NCBI GenBank assembly: GCA_023415655.1 | Contig: JAEZKD010000265.1 | Location: 1 to 64,000 of the forward strand | Source of the DNA: Bacillota bacterium | Lineage (GTDB): Bacteria; Bacillota; Clostridia; Lachnospirales; Lachnospiraceae | Length of the DNA stretch: 64,000 nucleotides | Direction: 5' to 3' | Shown here: positions 17,291 through 26,413 of the stretch, in pieces | How the letters are laid out: each line of letters opens with the position of its first letter | Numbering within the stretch: the stretch's first letter is position 1 | Position numbers and translations under genes: made by a program | Notes under the pieces: generated by a model | Told to the model about the DNA's origin: nothing | What the model saw: only the letters and a program-made list of their open reading frames with translations | Database searches by the model: none

Positions 17291-18169
17291 CTAGTATTTT
17301 TTCCGATTTTTTAACTCATCAAAAATCTGACAGTAGTTATCATAACGAGTCTTACTAATCTTTTCTTGTGCTAAGGCTTCCTTAACCTTACAGTCCGGTT
17401 CATTGATATGGTTACATCCATTGAAACGGCAACCTTCGCTATACTCCATAAATTCTGGATAATAGTCTTTTAACTCTTTCTCTTCCATATCAGTAATGAA
17501 TAAAGAACTAAATCCAGGCGTATCCAGTAAATACGTGTGGTGTTTCATCGCAATGAACTCTGTGTGTCTTGTCGTATGCTTTCCACGCTTAATTTTTTCC
17601 GATATCACTCCCGTTTCCATCAAAACTTCATCTTGAAGCTGATTAGTCAACGAAGATTTACCAACACCGGAGGGTCCAGCAAGTACTGTTACTTTTCCTT
17701 TTAGAAGCTCTTTGACATAATCAACACCCTCAGACGTCAATGCATTCGTAAAGATTACTTGATAACCTGTCATTCGGAAGACATCAAGTATTTTTTGACG
17801 ATCTTCATTCGAACTTTTATCGACCTTATTAAAACAAATGATAGTTTCAATACTTTGTCGTTCCATCATTACCAAAAAACGGTCCAGTAAATTGTAATTT
17901 GGTTCCGGGTCAGTCACTGCAAAGATCACAACTGCTTGATCAATGTTTGCAACTGCTGGACGTATCAATTCACTTTTCCGTTCTTTAATGTCTGTTATAT
18001 TTCCTGTTTTTTTATCATCATCGAGGATGACGACTTCTACGTCATCCCCGACTAAAGGTTTTATCTTACGATTACGAAAGATACCTTTGGCTTTACATTC
18101 TACTTCTCCATAGCCTTCAATATCTACATAATAAAATCCTGCAATTCCTCTAATAATTTTACCAAGCAT
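17291..18169 (-). CDS. rsgA: Ribosome small subunit-dependent GTPase RsgA
   Basis: Circularly permuted GTPase that acts in late maturation of the 30S subunit. The permutation is visible: the G4 motif NKVD (114-117) precedes the P-loop GPSGVGKSS (165-173) and the DTPGF G3 motif. An OB-fold occupies about 1-70 and a zinc-binding tail with CxxxxC and CKVKEAL motifs follows the GTPase domain. The start ATG at 18169 is 3 nt after the prkC stop. PrkC-type kinases phosphorylate RsgA in Bacillus, which fits the linkage. Confidence 0.97.
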   Translation of the reverse strand: MLGKIIRGIAGFYYVDIEGYGEVECKAKGIFRNRKIKPLVGDDVEVVILDDDKKTGNITDIKERKSELIRPAVANIDQAVVIFAVTDPEPNYNLLDRFLVMMERQSIETIICFNKVDKSSNEDRQKILDVFRMTGYQVIFTNALTSEGVDYVKELLKGKVTVLAGPSGVGKSSLTNQLQDEVLMETGVISEKIKRGKHTTRHTEFIAMKHHTYLLDTPGFSSLFITDMEEKELKDYYPEFMEYSEGCRFNGCNHINEPDCKVKEALAQEKISKTRYDNYCQIFDELKNRKKY

Positions 18170-18172
18170 TCA

Positions 18173-20329
18173 TTAATTCTCCGCTGTCAAATAAACACTC
18201 CAAGTTTCTGCATATGGATCATCATTGATATACATACGTACAATACCATTACCTTCATAATTTCCTTCTACACGTACGTTCGCAAAATCACTATCAAAGG
18301 TATCATAAGAAGATTCCATCTCTAGTATTGGAGTAAATTCTCCATCCTGTTCTAATTCAAGGTAAACAACACCACTGCCTCCGACATCAAATGGATTCGA
18401 GGTAATGGAAACATAACCTACATAGGTGCTAGGTGTCTCTACTGGAGGTTCGGTTGGTTGTTGATTATCAGGAGTTACTGTAGGCTGTGATACTTCTGGT
18501 CCAATACTAATGGATACATTCACACTTGTTCCAATAGGCACTTGTTGACTCACCGTATATCCTTGGAGACAAATCAAACCATTCGCATAGACAGAACTAT
18601 TAATATACGTACGTTCACCTAACGTTAACCCAACCTTTTCTAATTCCGCTTTTGCACCAGCTTCATTCATACCTAAAACACTAGGTACTGATACCATCGT
18701 TACACCGGAACCCTTACTTACCACAACTGTGATTGTCTCACCTTTGGTTACATATACAGGAGTCGCAGCATTGCTAGAACGTGCAGGTTCTGTACGAATT
18801 ACCATACCCTCTGCTAGGTCTGCATTCTCTTCATAAACTGGATTTACAACAAGACCTAAATCTTCCAGTTGTTTCTTCGCTTGTTCATACGTACGGTTAT
18901 ATACATCTGGCAATTCCACCGGTTCTCGGCCTGCACTAATCGTTAAAGTAATCGTAGCATTCTTAGGTACTTCGGTTCCTGCTGGTGGATCTTGATTGGT
19001 GATACTACCAGCTGGTATTGTGTCATGATATTCCTCTTCCTCAGCATAAAGAATCGTAAAGCTTTCGGAACGTTCAAGCAAGGAGGTTTTCGCCATATCA
19101 CTTGTAAGTCCTACGACCTGTGGGATTTCAACTAGTCCATCTTCCACAGTTACCGATGGAGTTGGCGTCGCTTCGATGGTAATGGAAGGCGTTGGTGTTA
19201 AATCAACTTTTTTATCAGGATCCACTGAATTTAAAAATTTAAATACAATAAATAATACGGTACCGCCAAGTAAAATCGCAGCTGCTATCATACCAATAAG
19301 AAGTACCTTCTCAACTTTGGAATCTACCGTATCTAGTTCTTCCTCTTCTTCCTTCGCTACCTTATTAATACTCTTATCCTTATTCATTGTATCATAAGTA
19401 GTAATTGGGGTTTTTGCCGCGCTCTTGATATGACTCATCTCATCATCGGTAAGATGAATGGTTGGCGAATCACTCACAGCTCCACTCGCAATCACAACAT
19501 AACTACCATCTTTATCGATGATGGAACGCTTTAAATCTGCAATCAAATCTGCAGCCTTAAGATATCTGCGTTCCGGTTTTTTCTGCATACATTTTTGTAC
19601 AATCTTTTCAACACTCACTGGAACATCTGGATTTAACTCACGTAATGGAGTTGCTTCGCCTTGAATGTGTAAGAGCGCAACCGAAACACTATTATCGCCT
19701 GCAAAAGGAACTTCTCCACTAAGCATCTCATAAATCGTTACACCTAGTGAATAAATATCACTCTTTTCATCGCTATATCCACCTCTTGCCTGTTCTGGTG
19801 AAAGATAATGAACTGAGCCAATCGCATTCTGTGTCACAGTATTCGCAGTCGCAGCCTTCGCAATACCAAAATCCGTAACTTTTACTTTACCATCACGGGA
19901 AATAATAATATTCTGTGGTTTGATATCACGATGAATGATGTGATTGTCATGAGCAGCTTCCATTCCTTGAGCAATCTGAATTGCAATACCTACTGCTTCC
20001 TTTACTTCAAGCTTGCCTTTTCGTTCGATGAACTTTTTTAGGGTAATTCCTTCTACTAATTCCATCACGATATAGTATAACCCATCATCATTCCCAACAT
20101 CATATACATTAACAATATTCGTCTGGGATAATCCTGCTGCAGATTGTGCTTCTGCTCGAAATTTGGCTACAAAGTTTTTATCACTTGAATATTCTGGTTT
20201 TAATATTTTGATTGCTACATAGCGGTTCAGACGGTGACATTTTGCCTTATAGACGTCTGCCATCCCACCAGAACCAACCTTATCAATAATCTCATATCTG
20301 TCACTGATAAACATTCCGGGTTTAATCAT
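18173..20329 (-). CDS. prkC: Serine/threonine protein kinase with PASTA repeats (PrkC/Stk)
   Basis: Membrane kinase that senses muropeptides or lipid II and controls wall metabolism and, in Bacillus, spore germination. The 718 residues comprise a Hanks-type kinase domain (1-270; glycine loop GSGGMADV 19-26, Lys41, HRDIKPQN 133-140, DFG 153-155), a polar linker, one membrane helix (about 342-365) and three external PASTA repeats (about 397-600). After a Pro/Thr-rich spacer there is an extra roughly 75-residue beta-rich C-terminal domain, which is not in the minimal PrkC layout. It lies 41 bp after its phosphatase gene prpC. Confidence 0.97.
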   Translation of the reverse strand: MIKPGMFISDRYEIIDKVGSGGMADVYKAKCHRLNRYVAIKILKPEYSSDKNFVAKFRAEAQSAAGLSQTNIVNVYDVGNDDGLYYIVMELVEGITLKKFIERKGKLEVKEAVGIAIQIAQGMEAAHDNHIIHRDIKPQNIIISRDGKVKVTDFGIAKAATANTVTQNAIGSVHYLSPEQARGGYSDEKSDIYSLGVTIYEMLSGEVPFAGDNSVSVALLHIQGEATPLRELNPDVPVSVEKIVQKCMQKKPERRYLKAADLIADLKRSIIDKDGSYVVIASGAVSDSPTIHLTDDEMSHIKSAAKTPITTYDTMNKDKSINKVAKEEEEELDTVDSKVEKVLLIGMIAAAILLGGTVLFIVFKFLNSVDPDKKVDLTPTPSITIEATPTPSVTVEDGLVEIPQVVGLTSDMAKTSLLERSESFTILYAEEEEYHDTIPAGSITNQDPPAGTEVPKNATITLTISAGREPVELPDVYNRTYEQAKKQLEDLGLVVNPVYEENADLAEGMVIRTEPARSSNAATPVYVTKGETITVVVSKGSGVTMVSVPSVLGMNEAGAKAELEKVGLTLGERTYINSSVYANGLICLQGYTVSQQVPIGTSVNVSISIGPEVSQPTVTPDNQQPTEPPVETPSTYVGYVSITSNPFDVGGSGVVYLELEQDGEFTPILEMESSYDTFDSDFANVRVEGNYEGNGIVRMYINDDPYAETWSVYLTAEN

Positions 20330-20370
20330 TTAAATACCTTTCACCTTTCTCCTCTTTTTCTCCTAACTCC

Positions 20371-21093
20371 CTATATACAAGCTAATACAATTGCGATATT
20401 ATCCTTACCACCACATTCATTGGCTCTTTGTATCAATTGTTGTACCGCAACTTCTAGGTTGTTTTTGTTCTGATGAACAAGATTAAAAATTTCAGAATCG
20501 TCGATCATATTAGATAAGCCATCTGAACACAACAAAATTATATCATTCTCTTTTACAACAACTTCAAAGAAATCTGCCACTACTTTCGCATTGGCACCAA
20601 CGGCTCTTGTAATGATGTTCTTTTTAGGATGAAATCTAGCTTCCTCCCTTTTCAACTCACCAGTTTTCACCATCTCTTCCACTAAAGAATGATCCTCTGT
20701 AATCTGCTTTAGTGTATCATTAATTAAGTACAATCGGCTATCGCCGATGTTTGCCACATACATGATATGTTCTAATACAGTTGCTAACACAAGGGTAGTT
20801 CCCATTCCTTCCAAATCACTCTGCATCTTCGACTGTTGTATCAGAAGTTCATTCGTTTCAATAATTGCATTCTCTATCATTCCAATGACAGTTTTTTCTG
20901 AGCTGTTAGAAATGTTTGATACAATAGTTTCCACACAAAAGCGTGAAGCGAAATCCCCGGCATTATGTCCACCCATTCCATCCGCAACAATAAAAAGGTT
21001 TGGTAATGCACCAACAGATTCTGTATTGCAGTAAACATAATCCTGATTCATTTCTCTCTTCTGACCTACATCCGTAGCTGAGTATGCTTTCAT
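20371..21093 (-). CDS. prpC: PP2C-type protein phosphatase (PrpC/Stp)
   Basis: Metal-dependent phosphatase that reverses PrkC phosphorylation. The 240-residue protein has all PP2C motifs: DVGQKREMNQD (7-17), ADGMGGHNAGDFAS (about 38-51), GDSRLYLI (about 117-124) and LCSDGLSNMIDD (about 178-189), with the metal-binding aspartates in place. It lies 4 bp after rlmN and just before prkC, the universal order of this pair in Firmicutes. Confidence 0.97.
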   Translation of the reverse strand: MKAYSATDVGQKREMNQDYVYCNTESVGALPNLFIVADGMGGHNAGDFASRFCVETIVSNISNSSEKTVIGMIENAIIETNELLIQQSKMQSDLEGMGTTLVLATVLEHIMYVANIGDSRLYLINDTLKQITEDHSLVEEMVKTGELKREEARFHPKKNIITRAVGANAKVVADFFEVVVKENDIILLCSDGLSNMIDDSEIFNLVHQNKNNLEVAVQQLIQRANECGGKDNIAIVLACI

Positions 21094-21097
21094 GCGA

Positions 21098-22150
21098 TTA
21101 TTTCACCTCCTGGCCTGTCATTCTTTCTTGATAACTCTTACGTAATTGCCCACAAGCAGCATTAATATCTGAGCCCATTTCTCTTCTAATAGTAACATTT
21201 ATTCTGTTTTTTTCAAGTATATTTTTGAAATTCTGTATATTCTCACCAGAAGTACGTTTAAAATCACGCTCTTTGATTGGGTTGACAGGAATCAGATTTA
21301 CGTGGCAATTCATCCCCTTAATTAATCGACATAATTCTCTTGCCTGAGCAGGAGTATCATTCACTCCTTCAACTAAAGAGTACTCAAAACTAATTCTTCG
21401 CTTCGTTTTTTCATAATACTCTTTGCAGGCATCCAATACTTCTTTCAGGGAGTATCGATTCGCTACCGGCATAATTTTTTTACGATCCTCGTCATTTGGA
21501 GCATGTAAGGACAAAGCAAGAGTAATCGCTAAGTCTTCCTTTGCAAGCTCTCGTATCTTTTCAGCAAGTCCACAGGTGGATACCGTAATATTTCTTTGCG
21601 AGATGTTCAACCCTTTTTCAGAGGATAGCATACGAACAAAACGTACAATATTTTCATAGTTATCTAATGGTTCTCCAGTTCCCATCACAACCACATTACT
21701 AACACGTTCGTTCGTAAGCTTTTGTATCCGATAGATTTCATCCAACATCTCAGACGTTGTAAGATTTCGTGTGAGACCTCCGATGGTAGACGCACAGAAA
21801 CGGCAGCCCATTCGACATCCAACCTGAGAAGAAATACATACGGAATTCCCATGATGATATCGCATCAACACACTCTCAATGACATGACCATCTGGAAGTT
21901 GGAATAAGAATTTAATCGTTCCATCGATCTGCGATTCATATCGTTCGACTTCCTTCAAACAGATCAAATCAAAATGATCCTTAAGCTTCTCACGTAGTGC
22001 AGTTGATAAATTAGTCATCTCATCAAAACTATCAACTAGTTTTTCATGCAACCATTCATAAATCTGAGCTGCTCGAAATTTCTTTTCACCCAATGTTAAA
22101 AGTTCATTCTCTAACTCATGGATTGCTAATGATTTTATATCAATTTTCAA
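21098..22150 (-). CDS. rlmN: Dual-specificity 23S rRNA (A2503-C2) / tRNA methyltransferase RlmN
   Basis: Radical SAM enzyme that methylates C2 of A2503 in 23S rRNA and of A37 in some tRNAs. The 350 residues have the radical SAM cluster cysteines C112, C116 and C119 (GCRMGCRFC) and the second methyl-carrying cysteine near the C-terminus (C333, NAACGQL). The GTGEPLDNY and SLHAPND motifs are present. The sequence around A2503 is also the site of Cfr, but the context and motifs point to the housekeeping RlmN. It lies 4 bp after rsmB. Confidence 0.97.
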   Translation of the reverse strand: MKIDIKSLAIHELENELLTLGEKKFRAAQIYEWLHEKLVDSFDEMTNLSTALREKLKDHFDLICLKEVERYESQIDGTIKFLFQLPDGHVIESVLMRYHHGNSVCISSQVGCRMGCRFCASTIGGLTRNLTTSEMLDEIYRIQKLTNERVSNVVVMGTGEPLDNYENIVRFVRMLSSEKGLNISQRNITVSTCGLAEKIRELAKEDLAITLALSLHAPNDEDRKKIMPVANRYSLKEVLDACKEYYEKTKRRISFEYSLVEGVNDTPAQARELCRLIKGMNCHVNLIPVNPIKERDFKRTSGENIQNFKNILEKNRINVTIRREMGSDINAACGQLRKSYQERMTGQEVK

Positions 22151-22154
22151 AATC

Positions 22155-23492
22155 TTACCTCTTTCTTAAACGAGCAATGAAAAATCCATCGGTATTCCAT
22201 TGATTCGGTAGCACTTGGAGATAACCTTGCTTCGTCGTTTCCGACCAAAGCTTTTGCGGAAGATATGGATTGATCTCCTCCAATTCAAAGCCTAACATCT
22301 CTAAATATCGTACATTTTCAAGGTTTTCCTCTGGGTTGATTGTACACGTGCTATAAATCAATGTTTTCCCTGGTTTCACATAGGTTGTGACTACCTTTAG
22401 GATTTCTTTTTGTAGCTTAGCTAACTCTTTCATAGACTCGAGTGTCATATTATATTTAATATCTGGTTTCTTGCCAATGACTCCCAGACCACTACATGGT
22501 AAGTCAGCAATGACCAAATCAGCTTTTTCAATTAGTTCATTCTTTAACTCAAGTGCATCCGCAACCATCGCAGTAACATTCGTTATTTTAAGTCGCTGTA
22601 CATTCTGTTGAATTAAATCCACCTTATAAGGTGTCTTATCACAAGCAAGAACATGACCTGTTCCCTTTAGAAGCGAAGCAATATGAAGTGCTTTACCACC
22701 AGGTGCTGCACAAACATCAATGACATAATCATTCTTCTTTACATCTGCAATATGTCCGACTAGCATCGAACTTTCATCTTGTATGGTAAATAATCCTTCA
22801 TTAAAGGCTTCCATTTTCTCCAGTGAATCATAGGAAGCAATTCGTAATGCTTCCGTTAATAGATGCCCTGGTTGTACAACAATTCCTTCTTGTTCTAACA
22901 TCGCAGTTAATTCAGAGACCGAAACTCTTAGTTCATTACAACGAATGGTTGTTTCCTTATCCTTTTCAAAGGCTGCTAGAATCTCTTTTGTTCCTTGTAC
23001 TCCATATTGCTTTGACCAAAAATCAACCAACCACAAAGGGGTTGAGAACTCATAGCTCAATTTCTCTAGCTCTGTAAACTCATTTGGGATTTGATACAAT
23101 ACCTCTTTTTGGCGTACCATGGTTCTCAAAATACCATTGACAAAGCCAGAGAGAGAAACAAAGCCTCTTTTTTTTGCCAACTTCACCGCTTCGTTACAGA
23201 TTGCAAAATCTTGTATCTGATCCATATACTTTAGCTGATAAACAGCCATTCGTAATATGTTTCGTATGATCGGTTTCATCTTTTTCACTTTTACCTTAGA
23301 GAATCGATCTAGGTCATAATCAATTGTAATCGTATGTTCAATACAACCAGTAACGATTCGAGAGATCAAGGCACGATCTTTCTTTTCTAGCTCACTTGCT
23401 TTTTTTAAACCTTCATTGATTACAACATGGCTTAACTTCTTTTCTTCTAAGATTTCGATTAACATCGTAAGCGCAATTTCTCTTGCGTTCAT
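22155..23492 (-). CDS. rsmB: 16S rRNA (cytosine-967-C5)-methyltransferase RsmB
   Basis: SAM enzyme of the NOL1/NOP2/Sun family that makes m5C967 in 16S rRNA. The 445 residues split into an N-terminal NusB-like RNA-binding domain (about 1-135) and the methyltransferase domain with CAAPGGKALH (SAM binding), DLPCSGLGVIG (first cysteine) and STCTINPEEN (second, catalytic cysteine). Position between fmt side and rlmN is the same as the sun gene of Bacillus. It lies 13 bp after the metallopeptidase gene. Confidence 0.97.
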   Translation of the reverse strand: MNAREIALTMLIEILEEKKLSHVVINEGLKKASELEKKDRALISRIVTGCIEHTITIDYDLDRFSKVKVKKMKPIIRNILRMAVYQLKYMDQIQDFAICNEAVKLAKKRGFVSLSGFVNGILRTMVRQKEVLYQIPNEFTELEKLSYEFSTPLWLVDFWSKQYGVQGTKEILAAFEKDKETTIRCNELRVSVSELTAMLEQEGIVVQPGHLLTEALRIASYDSLEKMEAFNEGLFTIQDESSMLVGHIADVKKNDYVIDVCAAPGGKALHIASLLKGTGHVLACDKTPYKVDLIQQNVQRLKITNVTAMVADALELKNELIEKADLVIADLPCSGLGVIGKKPDIKYNMTLESMKELAKLQKEILKVVTTYVKPGKTLIYSTCTINPEENLENVRYLEMLGFELEEINPYLPQKLWSETTKQGYLQVLPNQWNTDGFFIARLRKR

Positions 23493-23505
23493 TTTCTATC
23501 CTCCA

Positions 23506-24237
23506 TTAGTCATTGCGCCTTCCACGGTTTCCAAATAATAAAATCAAACGTAATAACTGTAAAATCGACGCTGCTGCAGCTGCGACATACGTTAAGGCTG
23601 CAGCTGTTAGTACTTTTCTTGTCTTTTTTACTTCATCCTGTTGTAATAATCCATTGTTAGAAAGTATCGCCAATGCTCGACGAGAAGCATTAAACTCCAC
23701 TGGTAAGGTTACAAGCTGAAAAAGTACCGCTGCAGAAAACATCAGAATTCCAATTGTAATCAAGGTCTGTGAGTAGCCCATAAGCACTCCAAATAGAATC
23801 AACGGCCAGGATAAGGTGGCTCCAAAATTGGCAACAGGCACTAAAGCAGCACGTAGCTTTAATGGAGCATAAGATTTATGATCTTGAATGGCATGTCCAC
23901 ATTCGTGAGCTGCTACGCCAATCGCAGCTACAGAGCTACTTCCATATACAGTATCCGACAAACGTAACACTTTACTTCTTGAATCATAATGATCGGTCAA
24001 ATTTCCTCTGACATGTTCAATGGTCACATCATAAATACCTGCTTGTCGTAAAATACGCTCTGCTGCCATAGCTCCTGTTAAGCCTGAGTAAGAAGAAACC
24101 TTTGCGTATTTTGCATACGTTGATTTCACCTTTAAGGATGCTAATATACTCAAAACTGCACCAATTAGAACGAGATAATACGTTGGATCAAAATAAAAAC
24201 CATATCCAAAACCAGGTCCATAATACAAAAAGTTCAT
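23506..24237 (-). CDS. Membrane zinc metallopeptidase, YugP family
   Basis: Predicted membrane peptidase of unknown substrate. From ATG 24237 the protein has 243 residues, with a Gly/Tyr/Phe-rich N-terminus, one membrane segment (about 20-36), the zinc motif HECGH at 111-115, and two to three more hydrophobic segments (about 130-175 and 210-235). The HExxH-like motif is HECGH, normal for this family. The start is ATG 24237 because GGGAGG lies 7 nt before it; a longer frame from TTG 24258 would contain the RBS. Its insertion between fmt and rsmB is common in clostridia but not in Bacillus. Confidence 0.9.
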   Translation of the reverse strand: MNFLYYGPGFGYGFYFDPTYYLVLIGAVLSILASLKVKSTYAKYAKVSSYSGLTGAMAAERILRQAGIYDVTIEHVRGNLTDHYDSRSKVLRLSDTVYGSSSVAAIGVAAHECGHAIQDHKSYAPLKLRAALVPVANFGATLSWPLILFGVLMGYSQTLITIGILMFSAAVLFQLVTLPVEFNASRRALAILSNNGLLQQDEVKKTRKVLTAAALTYVAAAAASILQLLRLILLFGNRGRRND

Positions 24238-24241
24238 TTTG

Positions 24242-25189
24242 CTACCTCCCGAGCACAATTCCTGCTTCTAAGACAAAGCCACGTAAAAAGTCACCAGTCA
24301 TCATGCGCTTCTTACCTTCCATCTGTAACTCTAATACTTCAAGATACCCCTTTCCTGTCTTAACAACAAAGGCATCTTTTTCTACCTTTACAATCGTACC
24401 TTCGACATAATTATCATCAGTACCCTCGTCCATGTCATCCAAAACCCGTGCCTTCCAGATCTTTAGCGTTTTACCATTGAGCTGTGTATAGGCACTTGGC
24501 CAAGGGTTCAAGCCTCGTATCAGACGTTCTAAGCTAATCGCATCCTTTGTAAAATCTAGATTTCCAAATTCTTTTTTAAACTGTCTTACATGAGTTGCTT
24601 TTGAATCATCCTGCTTTTCATATACTGCAGTATGATTCTTGATTTGCTCCAGTGCAACTAACAATGCATGTGCTCCAACTGCGGCAAGTTTATCATGAAG
24701 AGTTCCAGCGGTTTCCTCTGGGTCAATTTCAACTTCTTCTTTGTAGATCATATCTCCAGTATCAATTCCAGCATCCATTTTCATAATTGTGACACCAGTA
24801 GTTTGTTCTCCTTCGATAATCGCATACTGGATAGGTGCTGCACCACGAAATTTTGGTAGAAGGGATGCATGTACATTGATGCACCCAAGCTTAGGTATAT
24901 CTAAGAATTCTTGAACTAAGATTTGTCCAAAGGCAACTACAATAATAATATCTGGATTCAAGGAGCGAATCTCTTTTATAAAGCTTTCTGCTCTCGCTTT
25001 TACTGGTTGATAGATTGGCAGATTATGCTTGAGTGCTACCTCTTTTACTTCAGGGTAGGCCATTTCCTTGCCTCTTCCTTTTGGTTTATCCGGCTGCGTC
25101 ACTACTGCAATCACTTCTATGTCGGAATCAAGCAATGCTTCTAATATCTTTGCTGAGATTTCGGGTGTTCCCATAAATATAGCTTTCAT
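24242..25189 (-). CDS. fmt: Methionyl-tRNA formyltransferase
   Basis: Formylates initiator methionyl-tRNA using 10-formyl-tetrahydrofolate. The 315-residue protein has the N-terminal formyltransferase fold with the catalytic triad Asn105, His107 (INVHASLLPKFRGAAP) and Asp143 (GIDTGD), and the C-terminal tRNA-binding domain (about 205-310). It lies 52 bp after def, as in nearly all bacteria, so formylation and deformylation are co-expressed. The next gene begins 4 bp after its stop. Confidence 0.98.
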   Translation of the reverse strand: MKAIFMGTPEISAKILEALLDSDIEVIAVVTQPDKPKGRGKEMAYPEVKEVALKHNLPIYQPVKARAESFIKEIRSLNPDIIIVVAFGQILVQEFLDIPKLGCINVHASLLPKFRGAAPIQYAIIEGEQTTGVTIMKMDAGIDTGDMIYKEEVEIDPEETAGTLHDKLAAVGAHALLVALEQIKNHTAVYEKQDDSKATHVRQFKKEFGNLDFTKDAISLERLIRGLNPWPSAYTQLNGKTLKIWKARVLDDMDEGTDDNYVEGTIVKVEKDAFVVKTGKGYLEVLELQMEGKKRMMTGDFLRGFVLEAGIVLGR

Positions 25190-25241
25190 CTGAAAAACCT
25201 CGTTTCATCATCATTTCAACAGAATAACTTCAGATTATTTG

Positions 25242-25724
25242 TTATTCCTCTTCCTCTACGTTTACATCGCGTAAAGAACCCTCTACAAGATCAACGTATA
25301 ACTTTCCATCTAGATGATCTAATTCGTGACAGAACGCTCTTGCTAATAAGCCTTCACCCTCCATCTCAAATTCCTTCATATTTCGATCAAAAGCTCTTAC
25401 CTTCACACGATTAGGTCTCGTTACCTTACCAGCTTTTCCCGGTACACTCAAACAACCTTCATCACCTACTTGTTCTCCATCCGCTTCCACAATCACTGGG
25501 TTAATAAGAACAATTGGTGAATCACCTTCCTCTGATACATCAATAGTAACTACTCTTTTTAGTATTCCAACCTGTGGTGCTGCTAAACCTACTCCCTGTG
25601 AATCATACATAGTATCTAGCATATCGTCAATTAAAGTCTCAATTTTTTTATTCATTTCTGTTACTGGTTTTGCTACCTTATTAAGGATCTCATCTCCAAT
25701 ATAACGTAAATTTCTTATAGCCAT
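25242..25724 (-). CDS. def: Peptide deformylase
   Basis: Fe(II)/Zn enzyme that removes the N-formyl group from new proteins. From ATG 25724 it has 160 residues with the three motifs GVGLAAPQ (44-51), EGCLS (89-93) and HELDH (133-137), whose Cys and two His bind the metal. The C-terminus is short and acidic. ATG 25724 is preferred because AAGGAGAG lies just upstream; a longer frame to 25745 would include the RBS. It is the first gene of the def-to-lgt operon and has been separated from priA, its usual upstream neighbour, by a 0.69-kb repeat region. Confidence 0.97.
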   Translation of the reverse strand: MAIRNLRYIGDEILNKVAKPVTEMNKKIETLIDDMLDTMYDSQGVGLAAPQVGILKRVVTIDVSEEGDSPIVLINPVIVEADGEQVGDEGCLSVPGKAGKVTRPNRVKVRAFDRNMKEFEMEGEGLLARAFCHELDHLDGKLYVDLVEGSLRDVNVEEEE

Positions 25725-25861
25725 CTTATCTCTCCTTTTTATCAATTTGTTATATCATTGCTACTATAAACTAAGTCTTTCGATTTAGTTTTATCAAGTT
25801 ATTACTTATAATAATATTGTTTTATAAGTACATTAATTTAGTACTTAAATTTTAGTACTTT

Positions 25862-26190
25862 AGATTTTATACTTCAAGTTATTACTCTTTATTTTAGTCT
25901 TTATCTTTAATACTTCTCGTTATTACTCTTGATTTAAAACTTTGGTTTCAATACTTCAAGTTATTACTCTTGTATTAAGACTTTTGCTTCAAACGTCTAA
26001 ATTATTAGTCTAAAATTATGACTTTTGTTCAATGCTTCTTACTATTACTCTAGATTTTAGACTTCAACTTCAATACTTATAGTTATCACTCTAGAATTTA
26101 GTTTTTAGCTTCAATACTTAGTAATTACTCTAGAATATATCACTTTAGATTTTATACCTCATCTTACCACTCTAGAATTTAACATTCTAT
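25862..26190. repeat. Degenerate ~41-bp tandem repeat array, about 8 units
   Basis: The segment is very AT-rich and built from diverged units of about 37-44 bp. Recognisable pieces in each are TCAATACTT, a GTTATTACTCT-like centre and a following ATTTTAGACTT-like tail. TTATTACTCT or close variants recur about every 41 bp. Units are too degenerate, and gaps too repetitive, for a CRISPR array. It fills most of the gap between def and priA. No ORF with an RBS is seen in it, and the def promoter must lie at its left side. Confidence 0.75.
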
Positions 26191-26197
26191 AAATAGT

Positions 26198-26405
26198 CTT
26201 CGCACATCAATACTTAAACTTTGCCTGTGATTTCAACACCTTTATCAAGAAGAATTATTGGTGTCATGTGTATTTCTGGCCTTCAAGTCGCCGCTTTTTG
26301 GAGGCTTGAGAGCTGGCGAGCCAGAAATACACATGATACCAATAGTTCTTCTTGTCGAAATACTTAATTAATCACAGGCAAATCCACAACCTAACATGTG
26401 CGAAG
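26198..26405. repeat. Long-hairpin repeat element, copy 2, with extended flanking arms
   Basis: The element proper is 26223-26379 (157 bp): ends GCCTGTGATTT and AATCACAGGC, CAAGAAGAA at 26246-26254 facing TTCTTCTTG at 26346-26354, and a 45-nt core at 26278-26322. The core matches the reverse complement of the core of copy 1 (185-229) at 41 of 45 positions. Outside the element another pair CTTCGCACAT/ATGTGCGAAG (26198-26207, 26396-26405) extends the palindrome. It begins 8 bp after the priA stop codon and might also affect transcription of def. Confidence 0.85.
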
Positions 26406-26413
26406 TTAAAAAA

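Noticed and set aside
25862..26190. CRISPR array
   Set aside because: Units are about 41 bp without separate unique spacers, repeats are degenerate, and no cas gene is present.
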